Positions 43,706 through 51,477 of a stretch of 64,000 nucleotides of DNA are shown piece by piece (position 1 is the stretch's first letter; every line of letters starts with the position of its first letter). Position numbers and translations under genes: made by a program. Source of the DNA: Margaritifera margaritifera (taxonomy: Eukaryota; Mollusca; Bivalvia; Unionida; Margaritiferidae); contig JAQPZY010001684.1 in NCBI GenBank assembly GCA_029931535.1, positions 1,054,001 to 1,118,000 on the forward strand. Direction: 5' to 3'. The notes under the pieces are model-generated. The model was given only the letters and a program-made list of their open reading frames with translations. It did no database searches and was not told where the DNA came from.

Positions 43706-44341
43706 TTACATAATCAACTTCAATTGTCGTGGTCCTTTACCACGACCTAATCCAAATCCTGCTGCTGGTGTTTTGCTCATGGGGGTAGTCACTGGTGGTG
43801 GTGGTGGTGGTGGTGGTGGTGGTGGCATCTCACTAGAACTGGTAGGCTTGAAAGAATGTTGTTTAGCCCGTGATGGCCTTTTTCGTTTAGGTGGTTGATG
43901 AGTTAAAGAATACTTATAGACATTGGTCATCCATTTTAACTCATATAATATCTCTTCTAAAAGACTTACGGTTTTTTCTTCAGGACTGATGCCTTCCTTT
44001 ACTGTTTCCTTCTTCTCCTCCTCTTCTAACTGCTGTCTGATTTCTTCCTCACTTTGTCTTCTTCTTCTCTCTTCTTCTTTCTGCTGCTGTTGAAGAAGGA
44101 GAAACATTTCTTCCTCCTCTCGTTGTTTTTTTAAAAAATTTTCCATCTCTTCCATTTGCCTTTTTTTAAATTCATCCATCATTGGTGTAGCAGTAGTAGT
44201 AGTAGTAGTCTCAGACAACTGAAACTCTTGATTTAGTAGATCTAAATCAAAGTCTTCCGGCCGGAAGTTCATTAATGCAGCAGCATTAATCATTGAAGGC
44301 TCACTCCAATACATATTACTTGTCTTTCCGGTCGTCTCCAT
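43706..44341 (-). CDS. Glu/Gln-rich coiled-coil protein with Pro run
   Basis: 211 residues from an ATG at 44,341. The middle (about residues 58-115) is a continuous charged helix with EEMENFLKKQREEEEMFL, consistent with a coiled coil. A Pro run of 11 follows SSSEMPP, coded by a CCA/CCG-type microsatellite. The C-terminus is GFGLGRGKGPRQ. No domain is recognised. It has a TATAAAG box (about 44,393-44,386), a CRE-type site upstream and a histone-type stem-loop downstream, so it belongs to the same expression class as the end genes. Confidence 0.65.
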   Translation of the reverse strand: METTGKTSNMYWSEPSMINAAALMNFRPEDFDLDLLNQEFQLSETTTTTTATPMMDEFKKRQMEEMENFLKKQREEEEMFLLLQQQQKEEERRRRQSEEEIRQQLEEEEKKETVKEGISPEEKTVSLLEEILYELKWMTNVYKYSLTHQPPKRKRPSRAKQHSFKPTSSSEMPPPPPPPPPPPVTTPMSKTPAAGFGLGRGKGPRQLKLIM

Positions 44342-44399
44342 GAAGGCTGTCGAAAAAGTAATAAACCCAACGAACGCTACGATACCTTTATACCCAAAA

Positions 44400-44407
44400 T
44401 GACGTCA
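44400..44407. promoter_or_regulatory. CRE-type TGACGTCA in a divergent promoter
   Basis: Perfect palindrome in the 235-bp gap between the divergent genes 43,706-44,341 (-) and 44,577-44,807 (+). The minus TATA is ten nucleotides away; the plus TATA is TATATATATA near 44,506. Confidence 0.6.
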
Positions 44408-44576
44408 TACCCCTACTCTCTTCCCATTGGAAGAAAACCCGACCTACTTGTAACGCGTGATTGGATTGGTAGTTAATTTCGATCCATTTCAATCCGATCG
44501 TAAGGTATATATATACCACCGCTTGTTTCATAAAGCTTCACCGGTTTTCTCCAGAACCACTCAAAAAGACTAAATC

Positions 44577-44807
44577 ATGTGGGTTAGCGTGGAAGCATCG
44601 AACATTGTCTCGGGAATGCTTTTTAACCCAGCATTCCCAATGTATGTGAAGGCCTCATGGGCTATCACAAAAATCACAGAATCGACCGAATGGAAACGAC
44701 GTATCTACATCGAACGTCAAGGATGTTTGAAGAGAGTACTTCTCTACGGACCAGAAGTTAGAAGAAGTAGAAGAAAAAGAAGACCTAGCCAAAGATGTAA
44801 ATGCTAA
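44577..44807 (+). CDS. Small basic Polinton end protein (unknown function)
   Basis: 76 residues from an ATG at 44,577. A moderately hydrophobic first half (VSGMLFNPAFPMYVKASWAI) is followed by a basic second half ending in RRSRRKRRPSQRC, which could be a nuclear or nucleolar signal. A TATATATATA box lies about 70 nt upstream and the mRNA would end in the stem-loop at 44,840. It is close in size to the ORFs at 56,951 and 58,204 but not clearly homologous. No family recognised. Confidence 0.6.
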   Translation: MWVSVEASNIVSGMLFNPAFPMYVKASWAITKITESTEWKRRIYIERQGCLKRVLLYGPEVRRSRRKRRPSQRCKC

Positions 44808-44839
44808 ACCCCCCCCCCCAAAAACAAAAAAAACCCAAC

Positions 44840-44880
44840 GGTCCTTTTAAGGGCCACCCCCAAATCTCTAGAAAACGATT
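44840..44880 (+). terminator. Histone-type stem-loop of gene 44,577
   Basis: GGTCCTTTTAAGGGCC at 44,840-44,855, 6-bp stem, loop TTTA, followed by ACCCCC. CTAGAAAACGA around 44,868 is the possible downstream element. The same arrangement, inverted, is at 24,233-24,271. Confidence 0.7.
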
Positions 44881-44893
44881 ACTACTCTCATAT

Positions 44894-44897
<4 letters not shown>

Positions 44898-44960
<63 letters not shown>
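44898..44960. repeat. (TA)n microsatellite in the Polinton arm
   Basis: About 31 TA units; the left arm has only a short TATATA at the same place, so the array expanded after the arms diverged. Confidence 0.95.
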
Positions 44961-44963
<3 letters not shown>

Positions 44964-45270
44964 GTTTTATATGTTTGTTTGTTTGTTTTGTGATAGTCAA
45001 CCCAAGCAAAAAAACCCTTTTCCCCTTGTATGTTTTTGTAGTGTGTGTTGAATATGAAAAAAAAAATTTTTTTTTTAAAAATGAATTGTGTAAAAAAAAA
45101 ATTTAAAAAGTAAAAAATGAATTGAATGGTGTGTGGAAGTTTGATATAAAAAATTTTTTTTAAAAAAGGGTTGTGTTGGTGTGTGTTTTTTGGTTTATAT
45201 AAAAAAAATTTTTTTAAAATTTGGATGGTATGGTGTGTGTTTGATTTTTATTAAAAGTAGTTTCTTTTAG

Positions 45271-45450
45271 GTCCGCGCTTTTTTTAGAGTCAGGGGTGAA
45301 GGAGTGCAAAAATCCGCGAAGCTTAAAATGACGTCAAAAGAATGACGTCAGACGCGGGGTAGTGGGGTGATGTGTTTTTTAATTTTTTTTGGTTTTTTAG
45401 GGTGTAAGGGATGTTTTCATTCACGTCCGCGCTTCTAGTATATTAAAACA
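45271..45450 (+). promoter_or_regulatory. Right end-gene promoter: GTCCGCGC x2, CRE x2, TATA-like
   Basis: GTCCGCGC occurs at 45,271 and 45,425, TGACGTCA at 45,329 and 45,343, then GGATGTTTTC and a weak TATATTAAAA at 45,439. The left counterpart has one CRE and a consensus TATAAAG, so right and left end genes may differ in strength. Confidence 0.7.
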
Positions 45451-45489
45451 ACGTCTTCCCTAGTTGAACTATCCCGTTTATTCAAGAGA

Positions 45490-45780
45490 ATGAACAACAT
45501 CGAAACCATTCGTCAAGTTAAAGTTCATTTAGAGGTGGCATGGCACCTCCTCCAAGACTTGGAGAAGAAAGAGAAGGAGGAGAGGGAGAAGGAGGAGAAA
45601 GAAAAGAATATCCCCATCAGACCTCATCCAATGATGGAAGAAAATAATAAGGAGAATTGGGATCCGGAAGCGGACCATCCTCCCTTTGTTTTTAAAAACA
45701 AATGTAACATGAGTTTAAAAACTTGGAGGGGGAGCTGCCCTGCATGCAGGGCAAAGCCTGGGAGATGCCCCCACCTCTAA
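45490..45780 (+). CDS. Outermost right Polinton gene, small charged protein
   Basis: 96 residues from an ATG at 45,490. The first 40 residues are helical and extremely charged (LEKKEKEEREKEEKEK). The C-terminus has four Cys in SCPACRAKPGRCPHL, possibly one zinc site, encoded within a 12-nt inverted sequence CCCTGCATGCAGGG. It mirrors the position of the 23,143 gene at the other end and may be a shortened relative, but the bodies cannot be aligned with confidence. Its stop is 25 nt before the stem-loop with CAAGAAAGA. Confidence 0.6.
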   Translation: MNNIETIRQVKVHLEVAWHLLQDLEKKEKEEREKEEKEKNIPIRPHPMMEENNKENWDPEADHPPFVFKNKCNMSLKTWRGSCPACRAKPGRCPHL

Positions 45781-45802
45781 AATACACTCAAACAAAAAAC
45801 CA

Positions 45803-46165
45803 ACGGTCCTTTTGAGGACCACCCCTTTTTCAAGAAAGATTAATTCTATCCCCACACCCCCCGTAATGTAGTGCCCCCGCCATGTTAAAATCCCGTTGTC
45901 CCTATAGAGGCCCCCGCCATGTTAAAATTCCGTTGTCCCTATAGAGGCCTCACAATGTTAATTTCCCGTAGAGTACCCAGAGTGCCCCCGCCATGTTAAA
46001 ATCCCGTTGTCCCTATAGAGGCCCCCTTGTCCCTATAAATCTTGGCACTTTTGTCCCCATAGTGCCCCCACGTCCCTATAGAGGCCCCCCCCCCCACGTT
46101 AAAATCCCGTTGTCCCTATAGAGGCCCCCTTGTCCCTATTTACCCCCCCCCCCCCCATAACTACT
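45803..46165 (-). repeat. Right terminal inverted repeat of the Polinton
   Basis: Inverse of 22,768-23,126 with small length differences in the C-run and in one internal copy of the ~37-bp phrase. Its inner edge is the stem-loop of the plus-strand gene at 45,490. It ends in ACT at 46,165. Confidence 0.93.
45805..45839 (+). terminator. Histone-type 3' end: stem-loop plus CAAGAAAGA
   Basis: GGTCCTTTTGAGGACC (45,805-45,820), ACCCC, then CAAGAAAGA (45,831-45,839) after a 10-nt spacer. Same as the left TIR copy. The stem-loop fits the GGYYYTTYTNARRRCC histone pattern, and the downstream nonamer equals the sea urchin histone element. Confidence 0.82.
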
Positions 46166-46171
46166 GGCGGA
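46166..46171. repeat. Right target-site duplication of the Polinton
   Basis: GGCGGA follows the element's ACT end and pairs with TGCGGA at 22,762-22,767 (five of six identical). Confidence 0.75.
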
Positions 46172-46760
46172 GTGTAGCGGATTATTTCCTTTTTCAAGTC
46201 AAGATTTCATGTACATAGAAGAGTTTTGTGTACTGTCCGTCTGTGAATTTTCTGATCATGCACCGCTGCATTTAAATATAAAATCGGTAAAAATAAGAGA
46301 CCGTAATACTTTAGTGTTGGAAATTCCGACTAACAGTGATAATACATTCAGTGAAAACCTAATATGGGATGATGATAAAAGGGACTCATTTGTATCATGA
46401 TTGTTTGAGAGATATGAAGTAGTGCGTCACCTAACTTCACGTATGGCCAGTGCAGAAAACTCTGACGAATTAAATGATATTGTTGACAGTATTTCTAATA
46501 TCATTGTGGAATGTGTACGCCCATTGCTTGGAAAGAAAGTATCTACACAACCTCATCATAACAAGCGGAATAGTCATGTTTGGTTTGAGGAAAGTTGTCA
46601 GAAAGCAAGAATTGAGTTTAATATATATAGAAAAGATTATCTTCGAAATAAGACGTTACAAAAATTTTAATAAATATGTTAATGTTCGATCAAACTATAT
46701 AATAAATATAAGAAGATTGCGAAGAAAAAAAGAATCGTAAGATTGTTCATTGATATTGTA
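46172..46760 (+). pseudogene. L1-like LINE fossil, part 2 (rest of endonuclease, linker)
   Basis: Directly after the Polinton the broken endonuclease continues. EFSDHAPLHLNI (about 46,250) holds the SDHxPL motif that closes this nuclease fold, followed by DDDKRDSF and, after a stop, the linker to the reverse transcriptase with HVWFEESCQKARIEF. The frame then degenerates near 46,670. Together with 21,440-22,767 it proves that the Polinton landed in the LINE. Confidence 0.8.
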
Positions 46761-48990
46761 CACTGTCATCTTGATTATTGAACATGATTCTTTGCACAGA
46801 TATGGACATTATAGACATAAAAATTACTTAGGCATCATATCGAAATAGAAAATGTGTTGGAAATATCCTTCGGCCCCTTGAATCACCCATTCACTCCCAC
46901 CCACCCACCACTGCTCGGACAGCTGCTAGATCTAAACTGTCGAATTTTCGAATTGTCCCAACTTTTTTGATCGTATTACTGGTTAGATGGTTATAGATCT
47001 ATAAATCTGATTTTGACATCCAAAGTGAAATACAGACAAACACATACATACACAGACACATACATACAGAGACATCGATACATCTCAGCGTAAACTGATT
47101 TGAGGCTTGCATGACACTATTATTGAAAGCATGGTCGATCACCATTTCCCAAAAGTATTTTTCTTTTAATATACTGATCTGATATACTAGCGCTGTGGAG
47201 ATAGGGCAGATTGATATGGATTACGTCTCTTGTTTAAAATTGTTTGAGACACATGAGTTCTACTTGATAAACGTTTGGAAAATAATTAGTGCGTTGTTTG
47301 AAGAATACATTCCAAACAGTGATGAAATTAAAGTTTTGTTTTACACCTCGTCTAGCTCTTATAAAAGTCTTTATTGAATATAATTGATTACACAAGTCGT
47401 TACTGTTCATTTTTTATTATATAAGTCGCTCTTGTACACTGTGGCAATATATGTAGAGCAGGGCTAGCCCTGATGTGTTAAACTAGGGTGGTAGAGAGCT
47501 GCTGTATTGTATGATATTTGAGACAAAGGAAACTAAACTATTCAATATTGTTACGAATGTTAAGATTAGAGTCATTCTGATCGTTATTATGAGCTGTGGG
47601 TAATACTAATTCTTGGACTGAATAGAGTTCAATCCTAGTGATGAAAAATCTCTTGTGACTTCAAAAGTGCGTTCACGTGAAGTGTAGTTTTGTTGGTTCC
47701 CTATATTCATACTTATCAGTATACTGGTACACGAACTTACAACTATGCTTGCAACCACTTACCTTCCCTTTACTAATTTTAATTACTTGTGATAGAAGAC
47801 GTGTGGTATTTTCGGTACAAATGGATAAATTCCATAGAGAGTAGTAATAGAAAGTCCATAAGCAGTATTGTAAGTTGTAAGGTATGCTCTTAGTGCTATA
47901 TAGCTGCATTTCTTAGGAAAAAAAAGTTGTAAACTTGAGCGATGGTCAAATCCTATGTTGTTTCTAAGTACCATTCATGCCAGTCTGGTATCCGAAATGC
48001 AGTCGTATTGTTCTATATGTTGTTTTCTTTTTTCTTGACCGAGAACAGTATATGCTATGTATGCAGACAGTTTCATAATAGAAGCGAAGATCATCCATGA
48101 GTTAGCACGACATGGGCATTGTGATTGCGTGCATTAGTTGTGACTCCCTTGATTTATTGTTGTAAATGTTGGCATAATTATAGGTTGTATAAAGAATAGG
48201 TACTTATAAAGCAATCATACTTTAACGGGACGCTTACTGAAAGTTAATTGCACGAGACTTTGCTGAGCTAACTTTTATAGGTCACGGGAGACACATCTGC
48301 ACTAACAAACAAAACGTCTCGAGTCTTACGAAAAGATTAGTTAGTACAATTCATTTTCTGTGAAAATGATTGGAGCGAAGGTAAATGCAAATCCTGCCCG
48401 TTCGGGATGTGTGAATGTAATACTGTATACACCACCGGTAGTTAAATGATATTTTAGGGATAAGTATGCGTATTGTATACCATCACGTACGTATTATTAT
48501 CATCAATATTCATAATGGCAATACTCCAGAGTTGTTAAAAGAAAATCTCCAAAATCTAATACTTTTCCTCGTTGTTTTACCTTCAATAATCTTACTCACT
48601 TTCATAGAATTCGATCAAATGGAGAAGTGTCATAATGTATATTTTAGACCGGGCTGACCTATTTCGTTTTTTGAAAAAACCTGAAACTCCTTGTATTCCC
48701 CATAATTTTTCTCCACTGATAATTTTGCACGCACAAGTTGCATTATCGCACAAGTGCGCAAATCCGTGGTGAGCCTTTCATAGTGTGCGCGCACAAGTGA
48801 AGTTACTGGCACCCAATGCACAGCAAAATTTTCCAGCTAGCTTAGTGATCACTGGGATTTGTTATAATATCAAGGCCGCTACGGTAAGTGATCACTGGGA
48901 TCTGCCAATGTTATTGATTGTAACTATACTACTGCTGGAGATTATTGATCGTCACTACACTGTGTACAATATTTTGCTGATATAATTTTC
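46761..48990. other. Intergenic DNA, no gene seen
   Basis: AT-rich sequence, possibly including decayed LINE. A short direct repeat AGTGATCACTGGGAT occurs at 48,844 and 48,887. No frame shows a recognisable protein. Somewhere here the second virus-like element begins, but I see no TIR. Confidence 0.5.
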
Positions 48991-48999
48991 TTTGCAGCA

Positions 49000-49134
49000 G
49001 ACTATTTTATATTGGCAGAGAATAATATTTTATACTGGCCTTAGTCGGATAATATTTTATACCGGCAGAGAATATTTTATACCAACTGCGGCAGAGAATA
49101 TTTTTATATGAAACTATTACTGGGGTATATATAA
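49000..49134 (+). promoter_or_regulatory. Repeats and TATA box before the second element's first gene
   Basis: Four loose copies of GGCAGAGAATATTTTATAC lie at about 49,010-49,105. GGTATATATAAATGG follows, where the TATA-like run abuts an ATG at 49,135. Confidence 0.4.
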
Positions 49135-49347
49135 ATGGCGAAAAATTCAGAGATTGACGCGTATAGTATTTTGAAAGAATTTATGAGTATATCTGAGTCT
49201 GGCATTAATCTACCAGATCAGTAGAGTGTGCGTAACGTTACAGAAAAGATTAAATCGCTCTTTTGCTTAAATGTATCATACATATTTGTTAAAGAGGCTC
49301 AAAAGATGTTGTATGATTTTTCAAACACGTATCATCTTGATAATTAA
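49135..49347 (+). pseudogene. Short degenerate ORF of the second Polinton-like element
   Basis: From the ATG at 49,135 a frame of 70 codons runs to TAA at 49,345 with one internal TAG at 49,222. It contains YSILKEFMSISESG and KIKSLFCLNVSYIF. No family recognised; the link to the second element is by position only. Confidence 0.35.
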
Positions 49348-49640
49348 TCAACTTAGGAATTATCTTGGAAAAACAGCGATGCCTACTTGGGCAAGCTTAT
49401 GAGAAAAAACCTGAAAAAACATATGATATTGTGCACGAAAATAAAAAGTCGCTGACGTTGACTGGACCACCTAGTACAGATAAATGAAACGAATGAACAC
49501 TATAATAATGATGATGATGATGACATTGAAACATCAAGCAAATACAGTAGCAGTACTGAAGATTATCAAGAATAAATTAATTAGAGAGATGAATTTTGCA
49601 TTAATATAGGAAATCACCAACAACACATTTTCATAATCAT

Positions 49641-50168
49641 GTGCGAATTTTAGAAAAGAAAGAGCGTAAGTGGGGTATGCATTGTTATGAGTTTCGCGAA
49701 AAGAGATTCTCATGCAAAGACACAGAAACTATGGAGTCAATATACAACAAACAGTGCAAGACATTTTATTATATCGGATGTCATTGTACAAGCGGCGGTC
49801 ATTTACGAGTTGGTATAGTATCTGAGTGCACTAATCAGTATGCAATGATTTTGCCAAATAACGAATTGAAGAAAATTATATTCAAACACAAAAACCTATT
49901 GGACGCTAATCCTCAGTCGATGCAGTCTGGTGACCGAGTTTGTTTACAACCCACTGCCAAGAAATTGGAAATTACTATCACAGATGAAAAGTATTTTATA
50001 TCAAATGACCGTACAATCAAATACTATCCACTGCGAGTATCTGTGCAATCTATTGTATTCGGCGCGCAGCACACACGCCTGAAGTTACGAACACCATCAA
50101 TCGAAAACATAGATGATTATATCTGCAACTCTATATCAATTGAGGACTTAGATAAATATGCCTATTAG
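49641..50168 (+). CDS. Unknown protein of the second Polinton-like element
   Basis: The open frame gives 175 residues; the first ATG is at 49,677 and the frame stays open a little further upstream after a stop, so the N-terminus may be lost. A Cys/His stretch (YYIGCHCTSGGHLRVGI) is followed by beta-rich sequence (LEITITDEKYFI, YPLRVSVQSIVF). I recognise no domain. It precedes a Cys-rich ORF and the polymerase region on the same strand. Confidence 0.45.
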   Translation: MRILEKKERKWGMHCYEFREKRFSCKDTETMESIYNKQCKTFYYIGCHCTSGGHLRVGIVSECTNQYAMILPNNELKKIIFKHKNLLDANPQSMQSGDRVCLQPTAKKLEITITDEKYFISNDRTIKYYPLRVSVQSIVFGAQHTRLKLRTPSIENIDDYICNSISIEDLDKYAY

Positions 50169-50200
50169 AGAATACAATTTGTAAATATATAAGAAGTCCA

Positions 50201-50605
50201 ATGGCATTGGGACGAAATGAATGCAAAGGTGTATGTCTTTGAAAACGTGAACTCTGCGGCAGAACATGCCATTACGAATACGGTAAATCACATTTACTCG
50301 CGTTACGTATTGGCCCCGGTGCTCGACCATGTCTTAAATGCGGTATCGGTGTAAAGTCTCGTAATCAGCTTTACCGACCATGTGAATCTTTTCGCGAGTA
50401 TTATCGTGCGCGACGTCGAAGATTTGCCTGCGCAACAAATATAGAACCTATTGGTGTAGAAATACCCGACGTTAACACGCCCGACGACGTTGATAAAAAA
50501 GATTCAGAAGTTGATGAAATAATAGCTACTTTTAAATTGATTGCAATTTCCAATCCTAGTAAAGTAAAAACACTTAAACAATTTATTGACAGAATTTGTA
50601 ATTAG
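50201..50605 (+). pseudogene. Cys-rich basic protein, one in-frame stop
   Basis: The frame starts at ATG 50,201, has a TGA at 50,240 and then runs to 50,605. Cys-pairs in ECKGVC, CGRTC and CLKCG suggest zinc binding; a basic stretch RARRRRF follows, and the end is acidic then helical (KVKTLKQFIDRI). No named family. The single stop fits the decay seen in the whole second element. Confidence 0.45.
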
Positions 50606-50631
50606 AGAATGGTTTCCAATTATATACCAGT

Positions 50632-51471
50632 ATGCTGACTGTTTTTCAACTGAGGCAACTTGCGCAACAGCGTGGGGTACGAATACCAAGCCGTATGCGG
50701 AAAGCTGTCATACTTGAGTTATTAAGACCCGTAACTGAACCACAACTAGTTGTGCAACAGCTTACCCCAGATCAATCCCAGGCAGCAGCAGCAGCAGTAC
50801 AACAACTGAAACAATCCGAGCGCGAGCGTAACATAAAAATACCAAGAGGCGCAAGAAAAGCTGACATACTTGCAATATTAGGTATCATAGTCGAACCGCG
50901 CCAGACCATGAGACAGCTTCGTGAAGCTGCAACACGATTCAATATAAAAATTCCTCAACGAGTCAAGCGTGCTGAAATTGCAAAAATAGTCCAAGATGAA
51001 CAAAATCGTCGACGCGTTGCGGCTACTATCACCGCTGAGGCAGTCGAGTATGTTCATGAAAAAGACCATCGTCGTATCGCAACTGAGGCTGCTGCGTATG
51101 TTCATGAACAAGAAGCCCCTGAGCTTGAGTTTCACAAGCGTATTAGTGATTTAGAAAATTATGTGGCAATTATCCCACACACATACAAACGAGGCGGAGA
51201 CACTAGACAACTTCTGTCAAAAATGATTCCTGGAATCATATCATTGTTACAACGCTCTGGTTCCTCCGGAGTTAAAGCGGATATTGTTATCCATGTGCAT
51301 TTGACTATGCCGCTTAATGGCAAGTCATCAGACAAGGATGGATTTAAAACCACAACCTCGTGGATTCGTATAATCCTGAACCGCAAAAACACTGAGGCTA
51401 TCAATGAAGAAATCGACAAAGGCATTAAAAAGATTCTCCACACTTTGGAAAAATACACAACGCAGGTTTAG
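50632..51471 (+). CDS. SAP-like repeat protein, probably the N-terminal part of a polymerase gene
   Basis: 279 residues from an ATG at 50,632. Three SAP/HeH-like helical repeats: FQLRQLAQQRGVRIPSRMRK with AVILELL; NIKIPRGARKADILAIL; MRQLREAATRFNIKIP with RAEIAKIV. Such domains bind DNA. The C-terminal 100 residues (KTTTSWIRIILNRKNTEA, GIKKILHTLEKYTTQ) look like the lead-in of the polymerase family found directly downstream. The frame is lost at about 51,468, so the original product may have been a fused SAP-polymerase (inference). Confidence 0.55.
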   Translation: MLTVFQLRQLAQQRGVRIPSRMRKAVILELLRPVTEPQLVVQQLTPDQSQAAAAAVQQLKQSERERNIKIPRGARKADILAILGIIVEPRQTMRQLREAATRFNIKIPQRVKRAEIAKIVQDEQNRRRVAATITAEAVEYVHEKDHRRIATEAAAYVHEQEAPELEFHKRISDLENYVAIIPHTYKRGGDTRQLLSKMIPGIISLLQRSGSSGVKADIVIHVHLTMPLNGKSSDKDGFKTTTSWIRIILNRKNTEAINEEIDKGIKKILHTLEKYTTQV

Positions 51472-51477
51472 GATGGA

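Larger units (their letters stand above)
44836..45440. repeat. Inner inverted arm, right (pairs with 23,790-24,275)
   Basis: Diverged inverse of the left spacer: stem-loop, ATATTGCCATAT, A/T homopolymer blocks, GGTGTGTGTTTG, AAAGTAGTTTCTTTTAGG, GTCCGCGC, GAAGCTTAAAATGACGTC and AAGGGATGTTTTC in order. It is longer than the left arm mainly because of a TA microsatellite (44,898-44,960). Confidence 0.85.
22768..46165. mobile_element. Maverick/Polinton (adintovirus-like) element, 23,398 bp
   Basis: The boundaries are set by inverted ends starting AGTAGTTATGGGG and ending in CCATAACTACT, flanked by a near-perfect 6-bp duplication. Inside are all the hallmark genes: protein-primed PolB, retroviral-type integrase, adenain-like protease, A32/FtsK-type ATPase, major and minor capsid proteins. 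Most structural and replication genes lie on minus; three small genes near the right end lie on plus. Three in-frame stops in the capsid gene and three frameshifts in PolB imply a non-autonomous copy, unless they are assembly errors. The close similarity of the two TIRs argues for a fairly recent insertion. Confidence 0.95.

Noticed and set aside
23090..45839. Stem-loops as bacterial-type terminators
   Set aside because: The context is eukaryotic (TATA boxes, chromodomain integrase, SINEs), the stems are only 6 bp, and the bases match the histone pattern rather than a GC stem with a T-run.
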